Notes under the pieces: generated by a model
Databases searched by the model: none
What the model was told of the DNA's origin: nothing
The model's input: the letters and a program-made list of their open reading frames with translations, nothing else
NCBI RefSeq assembly: GCF_963576545.1
Contig: NC_083637.1
Location: 21,645,507 to 21,709,506, forward strand
Direction: 5' to 3'
Length of the DNA: 64,000 bases
Source of the DNA: Limanda limanda
Taxonomy: Eukaryota > Chordata > Actinopteri > Pleuronectiformes > Pleuronectidae
Made by a program: the position numbers and the translations under genes
In this document: piece after piece, positions 10,552-51,319 of the stretch
How positions within the stretch are numbered: the first letter of the stretch is position 1
Layout: each line of letters opens with the position of its first letter

Positions 10552-11455
10552 GTTACAATTTCCACTCTTTGAAAATGCACTGAGCACCCACATTCGATAG
10601 GAATGTATTTTTTCCCTCCATATATATTTTTTGGGGGGGTTGTTTCCCTCCACACTTGGTTGGAAACAATCATAACAGACATGCTTTGTTTGCTTTAACA
10701 GCTTAGTGGTTGTGTATCTGATCTGCTTTCCCATTGGTTTGTCTCACTATAGCACCGATTCAAGTGTTCGAGCTTCTGCGCTGTCGAGCAGAGGTGACGG
10801 AAAAAAAAAAAAAGACGTGGCTTCAATCAGGGGCTGGAAAGATGTTGTTTCAGCTGTGTTGATATGGCAAAGTTCACCCACAGTGTTCGTTGAAGTCCCG
10901 ATTAGATGTGCTCCCGATTATCCCGGCCCAACACCACGACATCAGGATGGGATACGAAGGATCAGCTCCAAACACACACACACACACCCTCAGGAGGGAG
11001 GACTTGGATATATTTCTACATTTAAGTGCATTTTTGAATCAAATTGGGAAATCGATTGTGAATCTTTAGAAAAAATCCAGACATTTTAAGGTTTGGAGTA
11101 AAAAGGAGTAAAATCAATCATTCATTTCAATTGCAAGGTTTAAAAATCACGATGCTGTATCATTTTTTTTTTCTTATCAACCAAGTCTCTGACCTCCCTT
11201 TAAAAGAAGAGAAGAAGACCAGAAGCAGTCGTCAGTCTCACATCATATGGGTCCCTGGCAGGGAGGGCAACTCAAATGCTGGGAGCAGGCGGAGGGGGGG
11301 TGCTGCTCAGACATTAGCTGGGACCCTGGGTGTCGTCTGAGGTGAACGGGTGTATGCATGTAGGCATGGCTGTGTGGATAGACAGATGGGAGGGCGGCTG
11401 GGTTTGGCAGGGGGGGTGGCGGCGATGGTGGTGGGCGTACTGGTGGGGAGGGGCT

Positions 11456-39000
<27,545 letters not shown>

Positions 39001-39290
39001 GTTCTCCTCCTCCTGTGACTTTGTGAGTCTTTGTGAGTCTTTGTGCTGCGGGGACGTGCTGGAGCTCAGTGGAGTGCGACGCGTGCACGCTGCTCTTGTG
39101 TCAGATGGCTCGTCTTTCTCTTTTTTCCCCTTGTTTTATGAATGCAGGGGTGTTTAATGTGGAGCAGTGGCCAATGTCAGTGGATGATGGTGCATGAGAA
39201 AACCAGAGCCCGCCTCCCCCCTCGCTGTGTCAGGAGCAGTCCACATGGTCCCTGTGCCCGCCGGTAGCCCTGCTATTTCTATACACAGGA
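39001..39290 (-). promoter_or_regulatory. mxi1: Promoter and 5' UTR of mxi1 exon 1a
   Basis: Upstream of the long-isoform ATG there is a TATA-like TATAGAAA on the minus strand at 39283-39276, which would put the start site near 39250 and give a 5' UTR of about 250 nt. A plus-orientation CCAAT lies at 39171-39175. The region is less CpG-rich than the exon 1b promoter, suggesting a regulated rather than housekeeping promoter. Confidence 0.4.
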
Positions 39291-39300
39291 TAAAACACCA

Positions 39301-39619
39301 ATGACTACATAAATATTCCCCAGTATGTGTGAACATTACTTTATCATTACAGCATTTCTACACATCATCTGTATCTCCTTCTCATTATTAGTGGGTGAAT
39401 GCATCACATTAGTGCAAGAAGCAATATGATGGCAGTGAGAGATGCAACAACAGAGCAGTACTAGTAAAGATGTTACAACCAGTTACAACAGCATCTTGTA
39501 CATGTGTTCATATGAGTTCCTATCAATAAAGCAACAAAAACAAAAATCTAACTCTCATTAGTATGTATGGTAAATAATAGACTATGCTGATTTTGCGCAT
39601 ATGATGTCACCAGTTCACT
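39301..39619. other. No gene seen, upstream of mxi1
   Basis: AT-rich sequence with no recognisable feature. Confidence 0.6.
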
Positions 39620-39799
39620 TTGTCTTTGACACTGGACTTTATCTTCCTCTGTAGTAATATGTTGATCTGTTTCTTCCCTGTCATCTGTCTGGTATTTGGT
39701 ATTCATGTTGTATTTATGATCGCCTGTTTGTAATTTTTATGGTCTGGCTGTGATACAATTTCCCTCTGGTGGGATAATAAATCTGACTTGACTTGACTG
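39620..39799 (+). repeat. 3' tail of a LINE-type retrotransposon
   Basis: The text around ACAATTTCCCTCTGGTGGGA followed by TAATAAATCTGACTTGACTTGACT is the usual form of a fish LINE 3' end, with an ATAAA-type signal and a short tandem tail (39783-39798). No upstream RT domain is visible, so the copy is 5'-truncated. Confidence 0.5.
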
Positions 39800-42120
39800 T
39801 ACTTTGCTATCAGTATTAGAGCTTTTATTGGACTCTTATGTGACTTTAAGTAGCCAACTGATGTAAGAATCTACACAAATCATTCTTAAAGTTGATCAAA
39901 AGTTGCATTAATCTCTCTGAAATGTTGGCTAATTGCTGTATTTCAATATAATAATGGGTAAATATAATTATGGTATTCAAAACCCATCTTGTTGCATATG
40001 CTGTTTGTTAGATGGATTGTGATATGTTAGCAGCACAAGTAGACTTTCAATAAATGTATTACCTTACTTAAAACATATTTAGTTGAATATGTGGTATGTT
40101 TAATGTATTGATGTATTCGGATACCTGATAGACTTTAACTGATATAAAAAACAACACAAGTCACTCTTGAAAGAGCATTCAATTTATATTAAAAATGTAC
40201 ACACATATTGCATTCAATTATATAATGAGTAAATGTAACAACTTCACTTCAAAAAACGTCTTGTGTCATGTGTTGTGTGTTAGATGTACCATGGTACGTA
40301 ATAATCTAAATAGTACAAGTGAGGCAGTAACACAGTAAGAGAGAATGAAAGTAAAATAATATGACACTGCAATAAAGGGCTATGATGTCAGAGGGATGAG
40401 TGGACATAATAGACAAGCAGATTGCTTGAGGGGGAAAAACTCAAAATTACATTTAGACATGAAGCCACAATATTGATATTGGAATACACTTGTGTTTTCA
40501 ACATACAAGCAATTTGCTTTGGTGTTTGGTACAAAAAAGTAGAAAATAAAGGGAGAAGATAAAACAAATAAAGAATCAAATACTGTTGAACAATACTATG
40601 CAATAACGTAAAATATGTAACAACACCAGAAAATAGATATGAAAGTATGAATTGATGTTAAGATATAAATATAAATACATTATTTATGGCAGTTTTATTA
40701 CTAACTGGTTGAGTAACACTCTTTTAATTAAAAGGCATCACTCATGTGTTGTTTTTGTTCGTGATAGCAGTGATATGAAAGCAGCAGTAGCTCGAGGCGC
40801 AGTCCATCGCTGAAGTAGCAGCAGCAGCAGTAGTTATGATAACTGTGTCTGTTATGTGAAGTGTTTCTATAGACCCTCCTGTATGTGTCAGGATCGGTGA
40901 CTGAGAGATAAGTCGTCAGCCTTGATCTTGTGCCAGTCTCTGCAGACCTTTAGCAGAGCTGTTTTTAAATCACGACAGAGTCCGTTTTGAGCCGGAACTT
41001 GTCAAGGCAGAGGCCTGTGTTCGACTCTGAACCCCCCTCCTCTGCCACTTCAAAGACCCAACAGTAGCTCACGACCGTTTGATGTAAAGTTCACAGAGAC
41101 AGAAACTTTCAAGTCCAACGCACGGGGGAATCTCTGAAGGTCTCCCCCGCCCCTGCTCCACCTCTCCGCCCTCAGTCAGGGGTAGCTGCGGAGGAAGGAA
41201 ACACATTTGAGAGTGTCCCTGTGTGCAGTTTGAAAGGTGCCACGGCCACATCCTCTTTAGGGTTTCAGGGCAGCTTCCCCATTTCGAGAGCACTGGGTTC
41301 AGTTTTCCCAGGCTGTTTTTAGGTTTCATTTGTGTCCTGCAGTGATTGGCTTCAGGGCAACAGGAATGACAAAAGTAGCACAGGGAGCTGTTAAACCTTC
41401 ATCATAATATTTTCATCTTCAGGAAAGCTCACACGGCGTCACAAGCCCAACAGGTCACAAGTCACAGTTGGACCTGTCAGGTCACATGCAGCAAAGAGAG
41501 AGAATAGAGGAATGCTGAAAAGCAGGAGGGAGTCATGTGTCCCAGTGGGGATCTGTGGTCACAGTGTGAAGGTAAAGATTTAAGAGGGACTATATAGCTT
41601 AGGGGTATGGATGTCCTACAGTCACATTGTTTCGGGCCTCCCCCTACACAGACAGGTCGAATCATTCCTCTTCACGCTATCATTCCGATTGAAGGCAGCC
41701 GCGTGCTCTTTTAATTAAAAGGCAAAACCGGAGTCAAAGCAACGAGGTAGGATTAGTCATGAAGCCACGCCACCAGAGGAGAAACAGGGACAGAGGTCAA
41801 ACATGTTCCGTGAGATGAGTTCATTTTTCCAAGCCTCGGGGGCAAACCACAACAACCACCATGTCATCTGTGGGTTAAAGGAGGGGATAGCAGCTAAATG
41901 GCAAAACAAATGCTAATGTATGCTAAATGAAATGGAGTGCAACAATGTTATTCCATTACCTGTAATAGCCTTTGATCATCAATTAAAAATGGCCTGCAAT
42001 TGATTAAATAATTAAATCATTCTTAATGGAATAATAGAGAGAATTTATTGAAAAATTGAGAAAAGCAGTAAATTACATTGGATAAGTTCACACCACGGAA
42101 TATTTGGGGTTTTTATGAAT
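39800..42120. other. No gene seen; AT-rich intergenic DNA
   Basis: Short frames only (at most 86 codons). A (CAG)n-like run of a few units is at 40818-40829. No domain or structured RNA is recognised. Confidence 0.55.
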
Positions 42121-42250
42121 GTTACATCGATGGTAATTCTACAGAATATCTCAACAACTATTGGATGTTTTTCTATGAAAGTTCGTACTGATGTTCATGA
42201 TTCCTCTCTTCCCTGATCCTTTGACCTTTCAATAACCACTGTGGGTCAAA
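42120..42250 (+). repeat. Degenerate teleost interspersed repeat fragment
   Basis: The words ATCTCAACAACTATTGGATG, CTATGAAAGTTCGTAC and TGATCCTTTGACCTTTC, in this order, match the wording of a very common percomorph dispersed repeat. The family name is not known to me with certainty. Confidence 0.45.
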
Positions 42251-43652
42251 CAGACGCCCCTGTTGATGTGCTGTAAACAAAAACACGTCATTTCCGCAGC
42301 CGAATAGTACGTTATGTCCTTCCTCTTGCATCCTATACGGAGATGCCACCACTTGCCTGAAGGCTCGGACCATTTTCCTGTTGTTGCGAACACGTCTGAC
42401 CGGGACAATCTCCTGCTATGTTCTTCATATGTGAAATGTCCACAGACAATTTTCTGAACATTTCCAGAGTGGATTTCTGGAAATGACTAATGTCAAAAAC
42501 ATATACAAAAGTTTGAGTCTTTTGCTAGTCATCTGATCATTTCAGTACTAGTAAAAGTTATTCTGGAGAGTTTATATGAAGAACAGTAGAACAAGTTCAA
42601 AGCCGTTGATGCTACTTACAATTATACAATGATAATGTGGTGCTTATGACAAACTGCGCCCACAACTTTGTTTTCAGAACAAACACACTCACAGGCACAT
42701 TGAACATTCATATAACAGCATTTTCCCCAGGAGAAATTGCAGACTTTGTTTTACAGGAACCGTTTTGCATCATTCTTGAGTCAACACCATCTATTGAGCC
42801 TCTGTGGATTTAGGCCGTATTACAGTTCCCAGCAAAATGAAAGTCAAATCTTCTGAAGGCGTCGACGTTGGGATGGGAGACGCATCGACAATAAAAACAC
42901 TCAGCCATAATGGGGTCTCCCTAGTCTGTTATGGCTTCCTCTGAAAACTCATTGACATTTTCGTAAATGCCACCGATTTACATCATTCTCGGAGGAACAC
43001 TTTAGCTGTTGGTGTTCATGGGTAATTAGGCAACATCCACCATGTAAACCTCTGCAACACAGGCAGGAAGGGCTGGTGGAAGGGATAGAAACAAAGTGGA
43101 AACGAGTGACACGAGGAGGAGGAAAGAGAGGAAGAGAAATGGAAGGCTGGTTGGAGAGTATCTTTACGATAAACACGGCCAGCTCTCCAAAGTGAAACCT
43201 TTTGTCCTGGCAGTGGCCTTTTGACCTCAGCCTACACTATGTCCACGAGGTGAATGAGTATGAGCATGAACTTTATTTATGACCAAGGAAATTACAGTGA
43301 AAACACAGCAACAGGAGCATTTCTAAAATACTCAAATACTGTAAGCACATCACTTTAAATGACGCATTTCAAAGTACATTAGTTATTTCCCAAGTGAGGA
43401 GAAAGAGAACATGTGCATCAGCCCCATCCTAAATCAACCTCTGTCTTTTGTTTTGGCCCCTGTCAACTGACGTGGTTAACTAGGCCTCTGAAAGGGAGCC
43501 TCATCCTAAACCTTTATGTCCTCTTCTCATCAGCCACAATAGGTATTTGTTCTCCATGGGGGGTCAAGCCCGATCACACAAACACTGAATACGTGTCCTG
43601 CCTGCTGTTTTCTTTCCAGGAGATCAATTACTGTAATTGTTGGCTTACATGT
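42251..43652. other. No gene seen
   Basis: Intergenic sequence with short unrelated frames; nothing recognised. Confidence 0.5.
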
Positions 43653-43738
43653 GACACACACACACACGCACACACACACACACACGCACACACGCACACA
43701 CGCACACACGCACATACGCACACACACACACACGCACT
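43653..43738. repeat. (CA)n microsatellite with CG interruptions
   Basis: CA array interrupted by periodic ACACACGC units. The overlapping 153-codon frame through it is not a gene. Confidence 0.95.
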
Positions 43739-46712
43739 AATGCACACACAAACACACCTACACAAATCTGCAAATCCCAGGTTGAATGGACCCAGCTACA
43801 CAATGAATAGCTACCACTGTTTTTCAGTTGAATCTTGTTTACAAAACTCGCTGTGCAAACTGTCGGCGAGCTAGCACAGGTGTCTGTGCGTAATCGCTGC
43901 CTGCTCAAAACACCGTCCATCAGATAGAGGGAATACTAGCTCCAGGGAAAGGACTGGGTGGGGGTGACAAAGCAGTTTTTCATGGGAGCCTCTTCCACTG
44001 ACCTCATGTTGACACCACCGGGCTATGCTACTGTCAGTGCGCTTACTTTCCCAAGGGTCTCCAGGGCTGTGTGGTGGTCTGCTTTGTCAGGACTTTCTAG
44101 CCAAGATACTAATCTGTCTTCCATCAAGATTGCAGTCAGGCTTTTCTTTTGTTTGGCTCAAACCGCGCGGTCACTGGGGAAAGGCTTCCTGGGTATTATC
44201 CCCATTCCAGGATATTCTCAGCCCTTCCTTGTGATACAGTATCAAAACAACACATTACACAGCTGCACCCCACCCTCTTCCTTAAATCAGTGGTGCTGTG
44301 ACGGCTGCTACTGCACCTCTCAATCTCAATTCTCACTTCCTGTCGCAACCCTCTCCCAGGTGCATGTTTTCATCACTTCTTTCTGTCAAATTTCACTTCA
44401 GCGTCCTGGGGTGAGAAGAGACACCCACAACACTCACTACACCCACTAGCTCGCAAGCATGCTGATGAAACGACAGGGTGGATGAAACGTAAACCTGTTA
44501 GACGACAGACTGGTGTCGCCCCTCCCCAGGCGATTGGCCTTTGGCTCTTGGTGACCATTGTTTGCCTCTGTTCCCAGGCACTGACATCTGGTGACAATGG
44601 CCACCGCGGGAAAAAGGAAAGCGAGCGCACACATGCACAAATCCATACATATAAACACATAGGCATATATTCGCAGCCTTAGAGAAACAAACAAACTTGG
44701 GTGCACACAGAACCAAAACAATAAGGGCACAAGGTGAGTGACGAAAACACGTACGCACATGTGCACAAATGTTGCATCCAGATATGAACTAAAAGGCAAG
44801 AGCAAAACCTAAAATGAATGACAGAACAAACAAACACACTCACATTTGCAGATAACACACACTGCCCAAAGCATGGGAGGGGCGAGACACAGAGTGACTG
44901 AAGGTGACACACATACACACATGTACACAAACACACACAGGGGTAGACCGAGAGCCTTACAAAGTGATGTACACATTAGTCAGATGTTTAGATGCTTATT
45001 AAGAGTTTAGAGGATCACGCAAAATCAGCACAGAGAAAAACGCAGAGTCATGCATGTTAAAGGGGAAAGTTAGACAATTTAGGCTGAGAAGAGGAATCAC
45101 ATATTCAGCTCGGCCCCTTCTCTCTTCTCAGTGGCTCCAGCGTCGTCACACCAGTCAGAACATTGTTTGCTTCAGGTGCCGTGCAAACTTGTTATTTATC
45201 CACGGGTGCCTCAGACTGCTGTCTCTATACGTCTTCGCAGCGCCACACTCCCAACGCAAAACATCAAAACGAACCCCTTAGCAGCCACCCAACTCTACCA
45301 CTATGTCTCTGATGTGGGGAGCTGCCAAATTAGCTCGGGGGGCCTCGAGGCAACGTGTCTCCTTTGCAAATTAAAGAGAGCAAAGGCAGACCCCAGAGAG
45401 AGGGAGAGGGAGTGCACAGGACAGGGAGAAAGAAAGACAATGACGAGAGGTAGGGAGGTTGCAGGTTCAAAGAACCAGGGACCTGCCTAGGCGGGGAGCT
45501 GTAATGGGAGTTGTGTAGACAAATACAACAAGAAAGAGACGTGACCTCATCCCTCTCGATTGTTTGGCCTGATCAGACCAGGAAGTGACACAATGACATC
45601 CATTTTCACATTCTTACAGCATTCAGGGTCCTGGAAACGTATTGATACTGTGACAGCAAACACCTGGTCACTGGTCAGCAGAGTAAGCCTATATTACTTT
45701 GAATGATCTGACACAGCCACTATCATACCCTCCTCTACGATCCCAAACTTGGATTCTGTCTGTTTCCTCGATAATTTGTGTGATAATCTTTCCCAGAAAA
45801 GTTGTCATTTGGATTTTGTGTATAACTAGATTTTTACCACTAAGCAAGATTGTGCATGAATTGATTTCACTTCAGGGAGCTAATCTATTGATCACTGTGA
45901 TTACAATGAGTAGATTTCAGGTGTCATTTATGAATATCTTCCGACTCTCTGACAGATTGTGTTTGCGACACTCAACCACAAATCTATTAGGTCCATCCGA
46001 AGAAGTAAATCTTTAAAACACCAACATGTACTTTCATTTGTTTTTTCAAAGGCCAGATATTTTTCAGGTAATGTTATTCAAATAGAAATAGAGCGTTTGT
46101 TGGGTACTACTTTCAGCTGTGGATCAACACACAATTCGATGCCCTAGCAAGTGGGATTGAATCTAAATTAATTAAGGTGCAGGTACATGGAACATGGTAC
46201 CCAGTGCAATGACATGTCAAATATAGTTTTTGGAGACATGGCACAGAGGAAATCAAATATGTCAGGTTTCAGCCGTACTCATAATTTTAAATATGAACAA
46301 ATAATTGTTGGCCTTTCCGAGGAAGTCATTGACAATAAGAAAACTAAAGAATGTCACCTGCCTTATCATTTAAGTATTGCAGATTTGTTTCTCCCCGATG
46401 AAACCATAATGCTATAAATAACATTGGAGTGGCTTTTGGACAGTAAATACTCATGCAGGTTTGGCATGACCTGCGGGAAAAATAGTTCCATGTCTTTGTT
46501 CTGAAGTGGTTTGTTGGGAGACTGTCTGAAAAATGTCTGTCAGCCAGAAATGTGAGAAGTTTCAAGTATAACCTGCTGGCTGTGGTTGCATGGTCATTAG
46601 TTTGTATGTTAAAACACAGCATGAGTATATTTCTTTGTTCTCCCTTTTCAAATGAAAGAATTGAGCATGGCCAACACTAACACACAAACCACAAGCATGG
46701 CTTTCATCCTCA
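43739..46712. other. No gene seen; scattered CA-rich low complexity
   Basis: Frames up to 163 codons exist, but they overlap on both strands, lack domains and pass through CA-rich segments (for example 44620-44940). I could not support any of them. Confidence 0.5.
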
Positions 46713-46797
46713 GCTCACACACACACAGACCCACACACTTACACACACGCACACACACGCATGCACACACAAACACACGTACACAGTACACACAAAT
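46713..46797. repeat. Imperfect (CA)n repeat
   Basis: CA-rich low-complexity stretch with G, T and A interruptions. Confidence 0.9.
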
Positions 46798-47830
46798 GCA
46801 GACAGTTACAGACACTCCTGCTCTTATTTTCTTGTAGCTGTAGACAAGATGCCTAAGACCCTGGAGACACCACAGCACGATGACTGTGTGCATCCAGAGA
46901 GGCTGATGGACAGGTGTGAAGAGGAGCCAGAGGAGATGAAGAAAGCAACAAGAAAATGGAGGAGAGGAGAAGACAGGGGAGGAGATGCTGTGGGAATCCT
47001 CCCGCTGTTGTTTTCACGCTGGCTTCCTGTTGTCACTGCTCCCATTTCCTGTCCCAGAGGAACTCTGCTCGCACATCCCATAATTCTCCTCTAAGCTTGT
47101 GTTTATCTCGCAGCTTGGTCTTGTAAACATATTTTTTTTACTTTGGGGAGTGACTACCTGCGGCACTTCAGTCTGAATTCATGTGTAGAAAATAGACGGT
47201 TATCAGTTTCTTTGTCAGGACACTGTGTCCTGGAGAAGTAAACACGGACCACTAGATACACACAGACAAATTGAAATGCAAACCTGAAAAATTAGTGGAT
47301 AAACAGGATGACAGGGATTTCATCCATAGGGCACGAGGGGTCGTGAGGTATAGGAATGGTGTGAGTCATATGAAGTGCTCTCCACAGTCACCAGATCTTC
47401 ACCCATTTAATCACTTATGGACGATTTTGGACTGATTTGATCGAAACCATCATCATGGCACCAAATGTGAGAATATCTATTAGACGGGTTCATTGTTGAA
47501 TCAATGCAAGGGTGCAATGTAGCTGCTCGGGTGCAGGCAGCCGCCCAACACCTTACTTAGGCCTTGATCAGCTCTGGTATTAACATTGGTCCTGAATGTG
47601 TCTCCTATGACCAGGTGTGATGGGATTTCATTTCCCAGCTCTATATGCAAATAAACATGCCTTTTGCCCATTTGAAAACAATAAAAAATCAACATGTAGT
47701 TGTCAAGTGTTAATATTGGGGCTCTGGGAAACACTGAGGTGAAGTGAAAAAATACCAGGGTTCATAGGGAAGTTGTGGTGGATCAGTTGAGTAGGCCGCT
47801 ATTATGTGGCCCGGACCACCTTCAAATGTG
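46798..47830. other. No gene seen
   Basis: Contains a short copy (47103-47126) of a 24-bp word also found in the MITE at 49411-49434, and near 47565-47640 a fragment resembling the MITE that follows. The 81-codon frame at 46849-47094 begins after a TTTTCTTGTAG acceptor-like word but has no recognisable domain. Confidence 0.45.
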
Positions 47831-48360
47831 GTCAGATCTTGGACCTGGTACACATCTGGTATTAACACGTTGCTTTGTGATCCCATCATAAGTGGACAGC
47901 TCTAAGTACAGGTGTGAACGCACCCAGATCAGATAGTGATGCGATCACACCACACCACAATCAGAGGTAGTCTGGTGTGATCGGATCTGCTCAGCTCATG
48001 TCCTATGACCCACAGTTGCACTATGAACTGAACCTATTTTCATTCTTATCTGTGCCCATACACTGATTTGTTTGTGACCACAACATCATGAGATTCATCC
48101 AGCGCCTCCCATCTCATGCCGACATACAGACACACACACAAACATTGTCATCTGACACATCTGTAAACTCAGGCGTGGTCAAAACAACATAATTAGGTCT
48201 CCAGTAACACAAATGAAATACGTGTTAAATTGCATCTAATTGAAGGAAGTGAGATCCGATCCGACACTTACCAAGTGCTGACCACTTTTGATCGGATCTC
48301 TCAAGACGGAATTTGATACCATGGGTCTGAACTTCACTTCGGACAAATATTATCACCAGG
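47831..48360. mobile_element. Diverged MITE with long inverted repeats, about 530 bp
   Basis: The left end carries CTGGTATTAACACG...GTGATCCCATCATAAGTGGACAG. The right end, on the opposite strand, carries ATGGTATCAAATTCCG...AGATCCGATCAAAAGTGGTC in the same order, so the two ends form a diverged inverted repeat of about 70 bp. GATCGGATC words recur inside. No transposase. Boundaries are approximate. Confidence 0.5.
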
Positions 48361-49287
48361 TCTGATTAGAGTCCATGCTGTTTTTTCCTTTATTTTCCTG
48401 CTGTCTGTAAGGTTAATTCCTTTTTAATGTTTACTGGTCGAATGGCCCCATCATTCAGATGAGATCTGATAAGATCAACACACATTCCCCCCTCTATCGT
48501 ATCTTCACCACAAAAACCTGCCTCTCTCTCTCTGTTTTTCTTTTTAATTTTCCCAGTCACTTCTCTCTTCTGCACTCCACCTTCCTCTCCCAGACTGTCT
48601 GCATATCTCCTCCTCCTCCCCTCCTCCTCTCTGTGGTTTTCTGTCTGTTTACTGTGGCAGGGAGGGAAGCAGACCGACTGGGGATTCGCCTGCTAGAGGA
48701 GCAGTAACCTTTCTTTGGGTCCTTGCTGATTTCATTATTTTCATTATTGGGCGACTTCCACCATGGCAATCCCATTAGTATAAGACGGGGCCCAGTAGGG
48801 TAGGGCGCACTGTCTGTGGGAGGGGGTCGGGAGTGTATGTGTGTGTGTGTGTACGTGAGTTCATGGTGTGGGTGTCCCGCAGGATAAGAGACTAAACTTA
48901 AGCATGTCTGCATTTACCCGGATTGTCAGGGGGTCTAAATTCTTAATGTCTCAGTTGGGATATTTCCCTCCATGTTCAACTTTAACTTTAACAGCTGGAA
49001 AAATGGGGTTGTCACACTGATTGGTTAATAGGGTTCTAAGATGCAAAAGACCTAATAGGAAATCTAAATAAAACTAAATAATTAAACATGAAGCCACTGC
49101 AGTATATGCAGGTGTTAGATACGACTAGATTTCAAGCTTTATTTTTCCTTGAGCAAATACAACTTCACTCCAGCTGTGATGTCTGTCAACACATTGACGT
49201 TCAAGCCCTTGAGTTCCCACTAGTACAACAAGAGCTGAAGAGTTTCAACTCAAGCAAAGATGAACATTCTGGGGTTTGTTTGCATAT
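48361..49287. other. No gene seen
   Basis: Pyrimidine-rich stretch at 48515-48625 and a short GT run near 48836-48851; no gene recognised. Confidence 0.5.
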
Positions 49288-49710
49288 CAAGGCCTTGTCA
49301 ACACTACTGTGGATATTCTTCAAACTGAAAGTGAAAAAGTATCTCCATCCACTTTAAAAAAAAACTACTACAAAGCTCTCAAACAAACATGTTGGTGGTG
49401 ATAATGTCTATTATCTCGCAGCTTGGTCTTGTAATGTCTGTTAATGCCGGTAATGTGGTGCAGTAATGCTACATTTAGCTGCGCACTTGTAACTAGCCCT
49501 TGCTAACCAGATGTAGAGAAACTGGTAAATTGTTTCTTGCGCATGCTCGTTACACACAGCAAGGATGGGCATGCGCAAAGTAAGCTCTGATGTCACAGTT
49601 TCCCAAATGCTCCGTGTTACATGTACTTACAAATATATTCATGAGAGGCCTAAATGCAGACAGACCAAAAATGTTTTGCTATAGATCTGCATTAGTGTGG
49701 ACAGGGCCTG
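49288..49710. mobile_element. hAT-like MITE, about 423 bp
   Basis: The left end CAAGGCCTTGTCAACACTA and, on the other strand, the right end CAGGCCCTGTCCACACTA form imperfect terminal inverted repeats. CAGGG/CAAGG termini are typical of fish hAT non-autonomous elements. It contains a perfect 10-bp inverted repeat (49537-49546 and 49569-49578). No intact target duplication is visible, so it is old. Confidence 0.6.
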
Positions 49711-50503
49711 AGTGCTAACTTGAACCTGAAAACACAACAGAGTTTCTCTCTGTCATCCTTCAGCTCCTCTGTGCGTCAGGTGAAACCCCTTTAGAGCTGT
49801 GAGGATCAGGTTTCAAGTATGAGACACTGCAGGCGGCTTCAGAGGCTGAAGTATAACTTGATGTTTGCAGAGGCTTGGATTACAGCATGGACACGGGTAC
49901 ATCTTCTATATAAGCTGTCCATCTGCGTCAAAGCATCTCTATGGGGTAAACAAAAAGGAGCAGAAAAGGAGATGTCAGAAACATGCACAGAGAGTTCATA
50001 CATACAAGTATCCTGGTAAGAAGCATGTTAGTAAAGTGGATAAGACTGGTCTTAATGTATGTAACCAGGTGTCAAGTGTAATCCAGTTAACAGGGATGAA
50101 CTTTCACCTGGAGACATACGATTACGTGTATGTTCCTTGTTTCGTGCTCAGGAAGTCCTGTTCAATTAATTACATCTTTTCCGATTAACCCTCCTGTTGG
50201 TCCATGTTCCTCTTCTATTTCTCAGAGCTGTGTTTCCATATGATAACTGCAGTGCTCAAAATGAATCTAGCAGGAGGCAGTTTATTCTTATTTTCATGCT
50301 AATACCTCACTTAGCTATCATTTACAGCCACATCCCTTCGCTCACTTGCATCTCGGATGAGGCTCAGAGGGAGCAGAGGAGTGTAGCTGCCAATGAATCA
50401 TCATGAAACTGAGGGGGTGTGACCCTCTGTGGCCTCCTTATAACATCATCATTTGGTGCCGTACTCCAAATGCGCTCACAATTTAAATGCCCCATTTAAC
50501 ATC

Positions 50504-50508
<5 letters not shown>
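49711..50508. other. No gene seen
   Basis: Short frames only; nothing recognised. Confidence 0.5.
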
Positions 50509-50563
<55 letters not shown>

Positions 50564-50585
50564 TTGTGTGTGTATGTATGTGTGT
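50509..50585. repeat. (TG)n microsatellite
   Basis: TG array with a few TA and TTG interruptions at its right end. Confidence 0.95.
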
Positions 50586-51319
50586 AGGAGGGCAGCAGGA
50601 GTGGGTGAATAGCTGAGGGGCCTTGTTTCTACCTAAGGGAGTGCAGACACATACAGACACATGTATATACATACATTCAAACAGACAAGAAACTACTACT
50701 ACTGGCCACACTACTACAAATGCATACACACACAGCCACCCCCACCCTATAATGGCCTTTGGCACAAACAAAACCATGTCCCCTAAACACATGACTGGAG
50801 CTGCTTAATCCTTATAAATCTAATACTTCAATGCTGCTGTCAGCAAAATAAATGACTTTCGTGCCACGACTTTGGAATTACAGGATGCCTGGGTCACGCA
50901 AGTGATGACCACAGGGATGAACAGTGTTTTTGTTGACAAGATTGTGATCAATAGAACACATAACTAACCCTCTTCCTATGGTCCATCCGTCACTGTTGCT
51001 TGTTTTGCTGCTTTGCACCAGTTAGAACCTTTTCTTCTAAAGGAAATTGTGTCTATGAAATCTCCACATCCTTTTCCTCCTTTACCCTTTAAAGATGTTT
51101 TCAAGAATGTTGGACTAAACATTCTAATAAGTAGGAAAATGGTCTTGCACTGGCAAATTCTAAGCATGAATTAGTACAACCACTCATCAGTTGTCTGCAA
51201 TTTCCAAACGCCTCTTTCTATCACTATACTTACAATCACTTTTGCAATTACAATTACCACTGAATCTGCACTTATAACAATTTTAACAATCTTTTGTGAG
51301 GTACTGACTCCAGGGAATC
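50586..51319. other. No gene seen
   Basis: Intergenic sequence with short frames; nothing recognised. Confidence 0.5.

Larger units (their letters stand above)
8971..11455 (-). other. mxi1: mxi1 3' untranslated region (extent uncertain)
   Basis: The sequence after the stop contains no further splice-compatible coding exon and becomes A/T-rich. Candidate poly(A) signals on the minus strand are overlapping AATAAA copies at 10178-10169 and a single AATAAA at 8976-8971. The first would give a UTR of about 1.3 kb, the second about 2.5 kb. The stretch includes a (CA)n run at 10503-10551 and a very C-rich start (11290-11450, minus strand). RNA evidence is needed to choose the end. Confidence 0.5.

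Noticed and set aside
43413..44449. Two plus-strand frames of 153 and 163 codons
   Set aside because: One runs through a CA repeat; the other has no domain and conflicts with alternative frames.
46849..47094. 81-codon frame after an acceptor-like TTTTCTTGTAG
   Set aside because: Charged but low-complexity start, no domain match and no donor with matching phase; the opposite strand is open over the same span.
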